From Longispora fulva (lineage in GTDB: Bacteria; Actinomycetota; Actinomycetes; Mycobacteriales; Micromonosporaceae): a DNA stretch of 64,000 nucleotides. Numbering within the stretch: position 1 is the first letter of the stretch; each line of letters starts with the position of its first letter. The notes below the pieces were generated by a model. It was not told where the DNA came from, ran no database searches, and saw only the letters and a list, made by a program, of their open reading frames with translations. The stretch is taken from NCBI RefSeq assembly GCF_015751905.1, contig NZ_JADOUF010000001.1:7440001-7504000 (forward strand), in the 5' to 3' direction. The position numbers were made by a program, and so were the translations under genes. Of this stretch, positions 18,410-27,734 are shown piece after piece.

Positions 18410-19384
18410 CTAGGCCTTCAGCGAGGCCATCGTGGCCTTCGTCAGGTCCTTGAGCTTCTGGGTGAGCTGCGCCTCGTCGTACGTGTTGAACGTCCCGTGC
18501 ATCCGCATCTCGATCACGAGGTTGCTGTCCTGCACGTTCACCTCGTAGGTGACGCTCTTGAACGACGAGTAGTCCTTCTTCGTGACGACCTGGTACGCCT
18601 GCTCGCCGAGGTCGGTGACCGCGCTCTGCACCCGGCCGCTCTCGGTCTGCCCGTCGTCGTACTTCTTCGACGAGTCGTAGCTGGACTTCGCCTTGGACGT
18701 GTCCTTGGTGACCTTCACCTCGATGCCCAGGCTGGAGCTGTTCGTCCCGCTCTTGAACATCAACTGGCACGACAGCGTCGTGTAGCCGATCGACGAGTAG
18801 TCCGACGTCCGGAACGTCGGCGCGCCGTCCGGGGTGCCCAGCACGCTCTGGGCGTCGGTGGTGGAGACCTTGTCGCACAGGTTCGCCACGGCCTTGTACT
18901 TGCCGCCGCTGCCCGTCAGGCCGCCCGTGCCGCCGGCGTCGGACTTGTTGACCACCACGTAGGCCCCGATGCCGCACATCAGGAGGACCACGGCGCCGAT
19001 CACGATGCCGCCGATGATCCAGCCGGTCTTGCTCGACTTGGCCGCGGGCGGGGTCATGGGAGGGCCGTACGCCGAGTACGCCGGGCCGCCCGTCACCGGG
19101 GGGCCGGACATCGGCGGGGCCGACATCTGGGGGGCGTAGCCGTAGTTCGGGTCGTACCCGGGCTGGGGCTGCTGCTCGTAGCCGGTCTGGGGCTGGTCGT
19201 AGCCCGGCTGCGCGTACTGGTCGTACCCGGGCTGCTGCTGGCCGTAGTTCGGGTCGTACCCGGGTGCGGAATACGGCTGGTCGTACTGCACCGGTGGCTG
19301 TCCGTAGTTGGGGTCGTAGCCCGGCTGGGGCGCGCCATCCTGTGGCGGTTGCCACCCGCCAGGGCCGTACTGGGGTGTGGTCAC
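18410..19384 (-). CDS. Membrane-anchored protein with a Tyr/Pro/Gln repeat arm
   Basis: 324 residues. The first 130 are built of PGYDPNYGQ-like units (about eight) and are disordered. One membrane helix follows (about 150-170, GWIIGGIVIGAVVLLMCGIGAYVV), then an extracellular domain with cysteines in ANLCDKVS and LSCQLMF, reminiscent of DUF3558-type lipoproteins. The order 'disordered arm, one helix, small Cys-bearing domain' repeats that of the 6.3 and 7.0 kb genes. GTG 19384 is chosen because GGAAGGA lies 7 nt before it. Function unknown. Confidence 0.75.
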   Translation of the reverse strand: MTTPQYGPGGWQPPQDGAPQPGYDPNYGQPPVQYDQPYSAPGYDPNYGQQQPGYDQYAQPGYDQPQTGYEQQPQPGYDPNYGYAPQMSAPPMSGPPVTGGPAYSAYGPPMTPPAAKSSKTGWIIGGIVIGAVVLLMCGIGAYVVVNKSDAGGTGGLTGSGGKYKAVANLCDKVSTTDAQSVLGTPDGAPTFRTSDYSSIGYTTLSCQLMFKSGTNSSSLGIEVKVTKDTSKAKSSYDSSKKYDDGQTESGRVQSAVTDLGEQAYQVVTKKDYSSFKSVTYEVNVQDSNLVIEMRMHGTFNTYDEAQLTQKLKDLTKATMASLKA

Positions 19385-19507
19385 GCTGGGTCCTTCCGGG
19401 TCCGATCGTGTCGTGCGGGCCCGATTGTGCCGTATGCTCCCCGACCCCGCATCGACCCGTCGGCTCATTCTGCCGAACCGGCGCAAGTCGTGATCCGCGA
19501 CGCCCCA

Positions 19508-19513
19508 TACACT
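19508..19513 (+). promoter_or_regulatory. Candidate -10 for the radical SAM operon
   Basis: TACACT lies 8 nt before ATG 19522 and 47 nt before ATG 19561. It could give a leaderless start at 19522 or a short leader for 19561. Confidence 0.4.
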
Positions 19514-19560
19514 GGATCGTTATGAGCACGATCGGGCAGAGCGAGCGAGTAGAGGGTGCG

Positions 19561-21528
19561 ATGAATGAGCAAGGCGCCACGCAGCGTGACCACGTGAGCG
19601 TCGAGTCAGTCTTCCCCCGGCTCGAGGCGCTGCTGCCGAAGGTGCAGAAGCCGATCCAGTACGTGGGTGGCGAGCTCAACGCCGTCGTGAAGAACTGGGA
19701 AGACACCGTGGTCCGCTGGGCCCTGATGTACCCGGACGCGTACGAGGTGGGCCAGCCCAACCAGGGCGTCCAGATCCTCTACGAGGTGCTCAACGAGCTG
19801 CCCGACGTCCTCGCCGAGCGCACGTACTCGGTGTGGCCGGACCTCGAGAAGCTGATGCGCGAGCACAAGGTGCCGCAGTTCACCGTCGACGCGCACCGCC
19901 CGCTGGGCGCGTTCGACCTGTTCGGGGTGTCCTTCTCCACCGAACTGGGCTACACGAACCTGCTGACCGCGCTGGACCTGGCCGGCATCCCGATCGAGGC
20001 CCGCGACCGCGACGAGACCCACCCGGTGCTGGTCGCCGGCGGGCACGCCGCGTTCAACCCGGAGCCGATCGCCGACTTCATCGACGCCGCCGTGCTCGGC
20101 GACGGCGAGGAGGCCGTGCTGGAGATCACGGAGATCGTGCGGGCCTGGAAGCTGGAGGGCTGCCCGGGGGGCCGCGACGAGCTGCTGCTGCGTCTCGCGC
20201 GCACCGAGAGCGTCTACGTGCCCAAGTTCTACGACGTCGACTACCTGCCCGACGGCCGGATCCAGCGCGTCGTGCCGAACCGGGCGGACGTGCCGTTCCG
20301 GGTGCACAAGCGCACGACGATGGACCTGGACGCGTGGCCGTACCCGAAAAAGCCGTTGGTTCCGCTCGCGGAGACGGTGCACGAGCGCTACGCGGTCGAG
20401 ATCTTCCGCGGGTGTACCCGTGGCTGCCGGTTCTGCCAGGCCGGCATGATCACCCGCCCGGTGCGCGAGCGCAGCATCACCACGATCGGCGAGATGGTCG
20501 ACAACGGCCTCAAGGAGTCCGGCTTCTCCGAGGTCGGGATGCTGTCCCTGTCTTCGGCGGACCACTCCGAGATCGCCGAGATCGCCCGGGGCCTCGCTGA
20601 CCGGTACGAGGGCCAGAACGTCGGGCTGTCGCTGCCGTCGACCCGGGTGGACGCCTTCAACGTCGAGCTGGCCAACGAGCTGACCCGGGGCGGCAAGCGC
20701 TCCGGCCTGACGTTCGCGCCCGAGGGCGGCTCGGAGCGGATCCGCAAGCTGATCAACAAGATGGTCACCGAAGAGGACCTGATTCGCACCGTCGTCACCG
20801 CGTACAAGGGCGGCTGGCGCAACGTGAAGCTGTACTTCATGGCCGGGCTCCCCACGGAGACCGACGAGGACGTCATGCAGATCGCCCGGCTCGCCAAGGA
20901 CGTGATCATGGCCGGCCGGGAGGCCACCGGCTCGCGTGACCTGAAGTGCACCATTTCGATCGGCGCGTTCGTGCCGAAGCCGCACACCCCCTTCCAGTGG
21001 GCCCCGCAGGCCGATGTCGAGACCGTGAACCGCCGGCTCAAGGCGCTCAAGGCCGCCATCGTCACCGACAAGTCGATCGGTCGCGCCGTGGGTGTCCGCT
21101 ACCACGACGGGGAGCCGTCGATGGTCGAGGGCCTGCTGTCGCGCGGCGACCGCCGGGTCGGCGCGGTGATCCGCAAGGTGTGGGAGCGGGGTGGCCGGTT
21201 CGACGGCTGGTCGGAGCACTTCTCCTACCAGCTGTGGATGGAATGCGCGGCCGAGGTGCTGCCGGAGTTCGGGCTGGACCTTGACTGGTACACGACGCGG
21301 GAGCGCGGCGAGACCGAGGTGCTGCCGTGGGACCACCTCGACTCCGGGCTCGACAAGGAATGGCTCTGGCAGGACTGGCAGGACGCCGTCAACGAGGTCG
21401 AGGTCGAGGACTGCCGGTGGACGCCGTGCTTCGACTGCGGCGTCTGCCCGACGATGGACACCCAGATCCAGATCGGCCCCACCGGCAAGAAGATGTTGCC
21501 GTTGGTCGTCAAGCAAGTAGTCGGATAA
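19561..21528 (+). CDS. B12-binding-type radical SAM protein (TIGR03960 family)
   Basis: 655 residues. The N-terminal half resembles a cobalamin-binding Rossmann domain (GYTNLLTALDLAGIPIEARDR, VLVAGGHAAFNPEPIADFID). The radical SAM core carries CTRGCRFC at about residues 285-292, which binds a 4Fe-4S cluster. Cysteines near the end (CRWTPCFDCGVC) suggest a further metal site. ATG 19561 has AGAGGG just upstream; ATG 19522 is an alternative. The family always travels with the downstream DUF2344 partner; its product is not firmly established. Confidence 0.9.
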   Translation: MNEQGATQRDHVSVESVFPRLEALLPKVQKPIQYVGGELNAVVKNWEDTVVRWALMYPDAYEVGQPNQGVQILYEVLNELPDVLAERTYSVWPDLEKLMREHKVPQFTVDAHRPLGAFDLFGVSFSTELGYTNLLTALDLAGIPIEARDRDETHPVLVAGGHAAFNPEPIADFIDAAVLGDGEEAVLEITEIVRAWKLEGCPGGRDELLLRLARTESVYVPKFYDVDYLPDGRIQRVVPNRADVPFRVHKRTTMDLDAWPYPKKPLVPLAETVHERYAVEIFRGCTRGCRFCQAGMITRPVRERSITTIGEMVDNGLKESGFSEVGMLSLSSADHSEIAEIARGLADRYEGQNVGLSLPSTRVDAFNVELANELTRGGKRSGLTFAPEGGSERIRKLINKMVTEEDLIRTVVTAYKGGWRNVKLYFMAGLPTETDEDVMQIARLAKDVIMAGREATGSRDLKCTISIGAFVPKPHTPFQWAPQADVETVNRRLKALKAAIVTDKSIGRAVGVRYHDGEPSMVEGLLSRGDRRVGAVIRKVWERGGRFDGWSEHFSYQLWMECAAEVLPEFGLDLDWYTTRERGETEVLPWDHLDSGLDKEWLWQDWQDAVNEVEVEDCRWTPCFDCGVCPTMDTQIQIGPTGKKMLPLVVKQVVG

Positions 21529-21538
21529 GGGTGCATAA

Positions 21539-22324
21539 ATGAGCAAGCGTCGTCAACCGGACAACCCGCAGGCCCCTGTCGTCCAGCGGGTCCGGCTCCG
21601 GTACGCCAAGCGCGGGCCGCTGCGCTTCATCTCGCACCGCGACTTCGCCCGCGCCTTCGAGCGGGCGCTCCGCCGGGCCGAGGTGCCCATGGCGTTCTCC
21701 CAGGGCTTCAGCCCGCACCCGAAGATCTCCTACGCCTCCGCGGCCCCGACCGGGGTGGCCAGCGAGGCGGAGTACCTGGAGCTCGGGTTGCAGCGCGAGG
21801 TCGACCCGGCGGAGCTCGTCCGGGCGTTGGACTCCGTGCTGTCCCCGGGCATCGACGTCCTGGACGGGGTCGTCGCGGCCCCCGGCACCACCCTGGCCGA
21901 CCGGATCGACGCCTCTCTTTGGCGGATCGAACTACCTGGAGTGACCCACGTCGATGCGACCTCCGCCGTGGCCGCCTTCCTGGCTGCCGAGACCATCGAG
22001 GTCGAACGGCTGATGAAGCAGGGAATGCGCAAGCTGGACGCCAGGGAACCGGTGATTTCGATGATCATCTCGCAGGTCAGCGAGGTTGATCCGGCACCGT
22101 GTGTGATAATCGAACTCGTCGTACGGCATGTGACACCGTCCGTGCGACCCGACGATGTGTTGAGTGGCCTGCGCGTGCTCGCCGGCCTGGAGCCATCGGA
22201 ACCGCCCCGCGCGTTCCGGTTGGCACAGGGGGCGCTCACCGAAACGGGCGACATTGTTGATCCGCTCGAGGCGGATCGCACGACCATCGGCGGAGAGCGC
22301 GGCGTGGAGACCGTCTCCGCGTAG
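21539..22324 (+). CDS. Radical SAM-associated DUF2344 protein (TIGR03936 family)
   Basis: 261 residues. VRLRYAKRGPLRFISHRDFARAFERALRRA and FSQGFSPHPKISYA are the family signatures. It follows the radical SAM gene by 10 nt and is usually encoded with it or fused to it, suggesting a joint role in RNA or protein modification. In many actinobacteria the pair sits upstream of rne, as here. The last 200 nt have weaker codon bias than the rest. Confidence 0.9.
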   Translation: MSKRRQPDNPQAPVVQRVRLRYAKRGPLRFISHRDFARAFERALRRAEVPMAFSQGFSPHPKISYASAAPTGVASEAEYLELGLQREVDPAELVRALDSVLSPGIDVLDGVVAAPGTTLADRIDASLWRIELPGVTHVDATSAVAAFLAAETIEVERLMKQGMRKLDAREPVISMIISQVSEVDPAPCVIIELVVRHVTPSVRPDDVLSGLRVLAGLEPSEPPRAFRLAQGALTETGDIVDPLEADRTTIGGERGVETVSA

Positions 22325-22471
22325 CGCCGGCCGTCAATCGTGACGGGCCGGGTCAATCGACCCGGTTGGCCAGACTTCGGCGACTCGCCCCTCGAGCCGC
22401 CGCGAACAGCGTCCGACCCTGAGTGGCAGCGTTCTCGCGCCCGGGGTACGGCAGAACTGGAGAACACCCGG

Positions 22472-25400
22472 ATGCTCGACAACGAGCCGACGGGCGGTAC
22501 GGAGACGGGCCACGAGCCCACCACCGAAACCGCCGCAGATACAGAGACCACCACCCGTCGCACCCGTGCGCCCCGCAAGAGGGCGGTGAAGGCCGCCGCT
22601 CCCGAGGTGGTGGCCGACGCCGACGGCCAACCAGCTGAGGTGGCGGAGAAGCCAGCCCGGCGTACCCGGAAGAAGGCCGCACCGGCCGCTGTCGCCGCCA
22701 CGGAGTCCGCGACGGCCGAAAGCACGCAGCCGGCCGTGGCTTCCGCGTCCGGGTCGGATTCCGCCGGGTCGGGGCGGGCGGCGTCGGATGTCGCGGTCGC
22801 CGCACCAGTCGTGACGGGAGCGGCCCCGGCTGCCTCCGAGCAGGCCCCGGTCGCCGCTGATCGGGCCGCGTCCGCCGCCGTCGCCCAGCCTGCCGCGTCC
22901 GCGAGTCCGGTCCAGCCGGTCGCCGCCGACGAGGAGACCTTCCTGCCCGAACCCGCCCGGGCCGAGTCGACCCAGGTCCGTGAGCGCCGCCGGGCCACCC
23001 GCCCGGCCGGCGCGCCCGCGCCCGTCTTCCGCGGCACAGAGCCGGCCCCGGTCGTCGCGGCGTTCCCGCAGCCGGTGGTTCCCGCACCCGTGGCGCAGGA
23101 GCCGGCCGCCGAGGCGGCTCCCACGACCCGCGTCCGTCGGGCGACCCGCCCGGCCGGTGCGCCGACCCCGGTCCGGCGCGACCCGGAGCCCACCGGCACC
23201 GGTTCCGAGACCCCCGGGGCGACCGTTTCCGGATCCACCGCCACCGGTTCGGCTGCGGGCACCCGGACCGCGCCGGCCGATTCCACCAGCGCCCGGACCG
23301 CGCCGGCCGCAGCCGAGGCCACCGACGCCCAGGCCGAGGCCCCGACGCGTACCCGTCGCACCCGGACCCGGGCCGTCAAGCCCGAGCCCGTAGCCGTCGT
23401 CGAACCGGACATCGAGGACCTCGACGCCGAAGAGGACGAGGTGCTCGAAGAGGTCGCCGAGGTCATCGAGGCCGTCGTCGAGCCCGAGCCCGAGCCGGAG
23501 AAGCCGACCGGCCGTCGCCGCCGGGGTGCCGCGGCCGCCGCCACCGTGCTGTTCATGCCGCCGGAGCCCGTCGTCTCGCCGGCCCCCGTGGCGGCGCCGG
23601 CGTCGTTCTCGCCGTTCGAGGTCCCGGCTGTCGCGCCGTTCGCCGTGCCGGAGCCGGTGGCCCGCCCCGTGCGGTCCGCCGACGACGAGGACGAGGACGA
23701 GGCCCCCGTGGGCCGTCGCCGCCGGACCCGTCGGGGTGCCGCGGCGGCCGAGGAGGCCCCGCTCGACGAGGCCGACGAGGTCACCGACGCCGAGGAGGCG
23801 GAGGAGACCGACGAGGACGACGAGGACCACGAGTCCCCGGAGAGCCGGCGCAACCGCCGCCGCCGTGGCCGGCGTGGCCGGGGCCGGGGCAAGGGTGGCG
23901 CCGACGACTACGACGACGAGTCCGAGGACGAGCCGACCGCCGAGTCCGAGACCGAGGCCGAGGAGGCCGACGAGGACGAGGAAGCCGCCGACACCGAGGT
24001 CGCCGCCGACGGTTCGCTGCGCCGTCGCCGCCGGTCGCGCCGCCGCCGGGGTTCCGGCGACGCCGAGACCAGCGACGACCCGAACGTCGTAGTCAAGATC
24101 CGTGAGCCGCGCAGTGCCGTCGACGAGGTACAGGGCGTCTCCGGCTCCACCCGCCTGGAGGCCAAGCGCCAGCGCCGCCGGGACGGCCGCGAGCAGCGCC
24201 GGACCCGCCCGCCGATCCTCACGGAGGCCGAGTTCCTGGCCCGCCGCGAGGCCGTCGACCGGGTGATGGTGGTCCGCCAGCTCGGCGACCGTACCCAGAC
24301 CGCCGTTCTCGAGGACGGCATCCTGGTCGAGCACTACGTGGCCCGCGCCTCGCAGTCGACCATGGTCGGCAACGTCTACCTCGGCCGGGTGCAGAACGTG
24401 CTGCCCAGCATGGAGGCCGCGTTCGTCGACATCGGCCGGGGCCGCAACGCGGTGCTGTACGCGGGCGAGGTCAACTGGGAGGGTGCCGGCCTGTCGGGCC
24501 GCGGTCGCTCCATCGAGCAGGCCCTCAAGCCGGGCGACTCGGTGCTCGTCCAGGTCACCAAGGACCCGGTCGGCCACAAGGGCGCCCGCCTGACCAGCCA
24601 CATCGCGCTTTCGGGCCGCCACCTGGTGTACGTGCCGCACGGCAACGCCAGTGGCATCAGCCGCAAGCTGTCGGACACCGAGCGCAAGCGGCTCCGCGAC
24701 ATCCTCAAGCACCTGGTGCCCGAGGAGGCCGGCGTCATCGTGCGCACCGCCGCCGAGGGTGCCAGCTCCGAGGAGCTGGAGCGCGACGTGACCCGGCTGC
24801 AGGCGCAGTGGGAGACGATCGAGAAGAAGTCGAAGTCCGGCAGCGCCCCCGTGGCCCTGTACGAGGAGCCCGACCTGGTCATCCGGGTCGTCCGGGACCT
24901 GTTCAACGAGGACTTCCGCGAGCTGGTCATCGAGGGCGAGGACGCCTGGGAGCAGGTGGAGCCGTACCTGGCCCACGTGTCCCCGGACCTGGTCGACCGG
25001 CTCCGTCGGCACACCGGCACCGTGGACGTGTTCCAGGCGCTGCGGATCGACGAGCAGATCATGAAGGCGCTCGACCGGAAGGTGTTCCTGCCGTCCGGTG
25101 GCTCGCTGGTCATCGACCGCACCGAGGCCATGACGGTCGTGGACGTCAACACCGGGAAGTTCATCGGGCACGGCGGGAACCTCGAGGAGACCGTCACCAA
25201 GAACAACCTGGAGGCGGCCGAGGAGATCGTCCGTCAGCTCCGGCTGCGCGATATCGGCGGCATCATCGTCATCGACTTCATCGACATGGTGCTCGAGTCG
25301 AACCGCGAGCTGGTGCTGCGCCGCCTGACCGAGTGCCTGGGCCGGGACCGGACCAAGCACCAGGTCACCGAGATCACCTCGCTCGGCCTGGTCCAGATGA

Positions 25401-25855
25401 CCCGCAAGCGGATGGGCCAGGGCCTGCTGGAGGCCTTCAGCGAACAGTGCGACTGCTGCAAGGGCCGGGGCCTGATCATCCACACCGAGCCGATCGTCGA
25501 CGGCGCGCAGGGCGGCGGCCAGTCGGGCCGGGGCGGCCACAACACGGCCCCCGCAGCGCCGGCCAGCTCGGGCGGTTCCGACGAGCCCCGCGAGGGCAAG
25601 AAGAGCCGGCGTCGCCGGGGCAAGGGCGAGTCGACGGAGGCCGAGTCGGCCGCCGACGACGCTCCCGAGTCCGCCGAGGTGCCGGAGCCGGTGCTGGTCG
25701 GAGCGGTCTCGGCCGCCGGGTCCACCTCGACGATCACTGTCCGGGCCAGCGACGACGACCCGGACGCCGCTGTCGACGCCGACGAGGCGGGCGAGGGCGA
25801 GCACGAGGGTGGTCGTCGTCGCCGGCGCAGCTCGTCGCGGCGGCGCGGAAAGTAA
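22472..25855 (+). CDS. rne: Ribonuclease E/G with a long disordered N-terminal arm
   Basis: Endonuclease that starts mRNA decay and processes rRNA and tRNA. The 1127 residues divide into a disordered arm (1-550) rich in Ala, Pro, Glu and Arg; the catalytic core (about 560-1010); and a basic-acidic tail ending in RRRRRSSSRRRGK. Core features: S1 domain (GNVYLGRVQNVLPSMEAAFVDIG), metal-binding DVNTGKF (about 890) and VIDFIDM (about 933), and the zinc-link CDCCKGRG (about 993). Actinobacterial RNase E carries its scaffold arm at the N-terminus. RRATRPAGAP occurs twice in it (173-182, 222-231). ATG 22472 has GGAG 9 nt upstream. Confidence 0.95.
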   Translation: MLDNEPTGGTETGHEPTTETAADTETTTRRTRAPRKRAVKAAAPEVVADADGQPAEVAEKPARRTRKKAAPAAVAATESATAESTQPAVASASGSDSAGSGRAASDVAVAAPVVTGAAPAASEQAPVAADRAASAAVAQPAASASPVQPVAADEETFLPEPARAESTQVRERRRATRPAGAPAPVFRGTEPAPVVAAFPQPVVPAPVAQEPAAEAAPTTRVRRATRPAGAPTPVRRDPEPTGTGSETPGATVSGSTATGSAAGTRTAPADSTSARTAPAAAEATDAQAEAPTRTRRTRTRAVKPEPVAVVEPDIEDLDAEEDEVLEEVAEVIEAVVEPEPEPEKPTGRRRRGAAAAATVLFMPPEPVVSPAPVAAPASFSPFEVPAVAPFAVPEPVARPVRSADDEDEDEAPVGRRRRTRRGAAAAEEAPLDEADEVTDAEEAEETDEDDEDHESPESRRNRRRRGRRGRGRGKGGADDYDDESEDEPTAESETEAEEADEDEEAADTEVAADGSLRRRRRSRRRRGSGDAETSDDPNVVVKIREPRSAVDEVQGVSGSTRLEAKRQRRRDGREQRRTRPPILTEAEFLARREAVDRVMVVRQLGDRTQTAVLEDGILVEHYVARASQSTMVGNVYLGRVQNVLPSMEAAFVDIGRGRNAVLYAGEVNWEGAGLSGRGRSIEQALKPGDSVLVQVTKDPVGHKGARLTSHIALSGRHLVYVPHGNASGISRKLSDTERKRLRDILKHLVPEEAGVIVRTAAEGASSEELERDVTRLQAQWETIEKKSKSGSAPVALYEEPDLVIRVVRDLFNEDFRELVIEGEDAWEQVEPYLAHVSPDLVDRLRRHTGTVDVFQALRIDEQIMKALDRKVFLPSGGSLVIDRTEAMTVVDVNTGKFIGHGGNLEETVTKNNLEAAEEIVRQLRLRDIGGIIVIDFIDMVLESNRELVLRRLTECLGRDRTKHQVTEITSLGLVQMTRKRMGQGLLEAFSEQCDCCKGRGLIIHTEPIVDGAQGGGQSGRGGHNTAPAAPASSGGSDEPREGKKSRRRRGKGESTEAESAADDAPESAEVPEPVLVGAVSAAGSTSTITVRASDDDPDAAVDADEAGEGEHEGGRRRRRSSSRRRGK

Positions 25856-26245
25856 CGGAAAGTAACGATGCGTTAACGGTGGCCCTGGCGGAGACGCCGG
25901 GGCCACCGGCGTTTCCGGGCCCCGCCGCCCGCCCGGCTGGCTGCGGCGCGCCGGGCTTGCCGCGCTCCGCCAACCACGCTGAGCCTTGCGAGGTGCGCCG
26001 AGCCCCGCACCGTGCGTCGTGCGGCGCAAGCCGCGCCCCACCAGGCGCTACCGGTCCGCTCCGGCCCACCTGCTTCGGCCCGCTGCCGCCCGCCAGGCTC
26101 CTGCCCCGCCTGCCCCAGCCCGGGGCGGCGCTGTCACCGCCCGTGCCGCGCTACGGTGCGGTAACGAAGCCTTCCGCCGCCTCCGACCCGACCCGTTCGG
26201 GTGGGTATGGTCGGCGTCACACCCCCGAACGATGGAGCACGAATC
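25856..26245 (+). other. Intergenic region with an RNase E downstream hairpin
   Basis: A 13-bp hairpin with one G.U pair (25879-25891 with 25896-25908, loop GAGA) lies 23 nt after the rne stop and may end its transcript. The remainder to about 26200 is very GC-rich without coding character I would trust. TATGGT near 26206 may be the -10 of the following lipoprotein gene. Confidence 0.5.
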
Positions 26246-26776
26246 ATGCGTCTCATCCGTGTCGCCGCCGTCCTGGCCGTCGCCGCCGCCCTCAGCGCCG
26301 GTTGCGGTGCGGCCAAGAAGACCGACTCGGCGGCCAGCCCAGGCGCCACGCCGGGCAGCAGCGTCTCGGGGGCGGCCCCGGGCGGCAGTGCGAGCCCCGG
26401 GGGGACCGGGGACGCGACCGCGGGCGCGTCGGACAACACGAAGGCGGCGTGCGCGGCCACCAAGACGGCCGTACAGGGCGCGATGGCGGAGATGAGGACG
26501 CCGCTCACCCAGATGATCGAGGCGGGCGTCAAGGGCGACGAGGCGGGTCGGAAGGCCGCAGGGGACAAGCTGAAGAAGCTGTTCCTCGACGCCGCCACGA
26601 AGGTGGAGGCCCAGGCCAAGGTCGCCACGGACGCGAAGCTGAAGACGGCGCTGACGGACATGGCCGGGTCCTACCGCACGGCGGGTGAGGCGTTCGCCAG
26701 CGGCAAGGAGGACGCCCTGGCCGACCCCAAGTTCGACGCGGCGGCCGATGTCTACGTCGGTGTGTGCGGCGCGTAG
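26246..26776 (+). CDS. Putative lipoprotein
   Basis: 176 residues. Signal peptide of type II with lipobox LSAGC (cleavage before about C20), followed by a Ser/Gly/Ala-rich linker (25-75) and a mostly helical domain of about 100 residues with a cysteine near each end (AACAAT, VGVCGA) that could pair. Anchored to the outer face of the membrane if the prediction is right. ATG 26246 has GGAG 9 nt upstream. No recognised family; its place between rne and rplU is not informative. Confidence 0.75.
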   Translation: MRLIRVAAVLAVAAALSAGCGAAKKTDSAASPGATPGSSVSGAAPGGSASPGGTGDATAGASDNTKAACAATKTAVQGAMAEMRTPLTQMIEAGVKGDEAGRKAAGDKLKKLFLDAATKVEAQAKVATDAKLKTALTDMAGSYRTAGEAFASGKEDALADPKFDAAADVYVGVCGA

Positions 26777-26867
26777 ACTCATAGCTCGGCTGCGCGGGGG
26801 ACCGGAGACGGTGCTCGTGGCCTCACCGGGATCGATTGCCTGGTGAGCTGGCGCACAGGGGCCCGAT

Positions 26868-26897
26868 TTGAGGCCCGGCACCCCGGTGAAGTACCCT
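26868..26897 (+). promoter_or_regulatory. rplU promoter
   Basis: TTGAGG (26868-26873), an 18-nt spacer and TACCCT (26892-26897), the expected housekeeping sigma-factor pattern for a ribosomal protein operon. Confidence 0.6.
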
Positions 26898-26903
26898 TGC
26901 CTA

Positions 26904-27055
26904 CGGCGCATCTCGGTGCGCCACGTTCTCGCGTGTCCCCGGTGCGGTAGGCAGCCATCGCCCGCGAGAAGCCGCGAGACCTAGCAAGAACGATGTCCGA
27001 AACGCCGCAAGCCTATTGAGTAGACAGCGGCTGCCACAGCGAGGAGACCTGCGTC
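26904..27055 (+). promoter_or_regulatory. Structured rplU 5' leader (candidate ribosomal-protein leader)
   Basis: About 150 nt with several complementary segments: GGCGCA/TGCGCC (26905-26910, 26917-26922); TTCTCGCG/CGCGAGAA (26926-26933, 26963-26970); GGCAGCC/GGCTGCC (26950-26956, 27029-27035). Leaders before rplU often bind L21 to control its own synthesis. Whether this one matches a known family needs a covariance search. Confidence 0.5.
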
Positions 27056-27370
27056 ATGTACGCGATCGTCAAGACCGGCGGCAAGCAGTACAAGGTCGCT
27101 GAGGGCGACGTGATCGAGGTTGAGAAGCTCGTTGGCGCGCCCGGCGACACCCTTACTCTGCCTGCGGTCCTCCTGGTCGACGGCGCCGAGGTCATGACCG
27201 ACGCCGCGAAGCTGTCCGGCGTTGCCGTGACCGCCGAGCTCGTCGCTCACACCAAGGGCCCGAAGATCCGGATCCACAAGTTCAAGAACAAGACCGGCTA
27301 CCACAAGCGGCAGGGTCACCGTCAGCCGCTGACCCAGGTCAAGGTCACCGGCATCCAGAGCGGGAAGTAG
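27056..27370 (+). CDS. rplU: Ribosomal protein bL21
   Basis: 104 residues, the usual length. [18 protein letters not shown] at the N-terminus and [19 protein letters not shown] near the C-terminus are the L21 signatures; it binds 23S rRNA in the large subunit. The start has GAGGAGA 10 nt upstream. First gene of rplU-rpmA-obg. Confidence 0.98.
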   Translation: MYAIVKTGGKQYKVAEGDVIEVEKLVGAPGDTLTLPAVLLVDGAEVMTDAAKLSGVAVTAELVAHTKGPKIRIHKFKNKTGYHKRQGHRQPLTQVKVTGIQSGK

Positions 27371-27378
27371 GCGCCGAC

Positions 27379-27648
27379 ATGGCACATAAAAAGGGTGCGT
27401 CAAGCTCGCGGAACGGGCGTGACTCCAACGCCCAGCGGCTCGGCGTCAAGCGGTTCGGTGGCCAGCTGGTCTCCGCCGGCGAGATCCTGATCCGCCAGCG
27501 GGGCACCAAGTTCCACCCGGGTGACCTGGTCGGTCGCGGTGGCGACGACACGCTGTTCGCGCTGTCGAGCGGCCACGTGCTGTTCGGCACGAAGCGCGGT
27601 CGCAAGACCGTGAACATCGTGCCGCTGGAGACCGCAGCCGCTGCGTAG
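27379..27648 (+). CDS. rpmA: Ribosomal protein bL27
   Basis: 89 residues. [28 protein letters not shown] is diagnostic (given here as the opening 20 or so residues plus KRFGG). L27's N-terminus reaches the peptidyl-transferase centre. It starts directly with MAHKKG, so no N-terminal cleavage peptide of the Firmicutes type is present. Eight nt after rplU and followed by a clear terminator. Confidence 0.97.
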   Translation: MAHKKGASSSRNGRDSNAQRLGVKRFGGQLVSAGEILIRQRGTKFHPGDLVGRGGDDTLFALSSGHVLFGTKRGRKTVNIVPLETAAAA

Positions 27649-27664
27649 CTCCGTAAGCGTCGAA

Positions 27665-27704
27665 GGACGGGCCAGAGTTCTTTCTGGCCCGTCCTTTCAT
27701 TTTT
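27665..27704 (+). terminator. Intrinsic terminator after rpmA
   Basis: GGACGGGCCAGA and TCTGGCCCGTCC form a perfect 12-bp stem, loop GTTCTT, followed by TTTCATTTTT. One of the few U-tract terminators in the window. Confidence 0.95.
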
Positions 27705-27734
27705 AGCGTTATTTTCAAGACATAAGGAGGCGCT

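Noticed and set aside
19090-19340. Regular short repeats resembling a CRISPR array
   Set aside because: They encode the PGYDPNYGQ repeats of the protein at 18410-19384 in frame, with no unique spacers or cas genes.
22340-22471. Upstream extension of RNase E by 44 residues
   Set aside because: The ATG at 22472 has a ribosome binding site, and the upstream stretch is not like the arm that follows.
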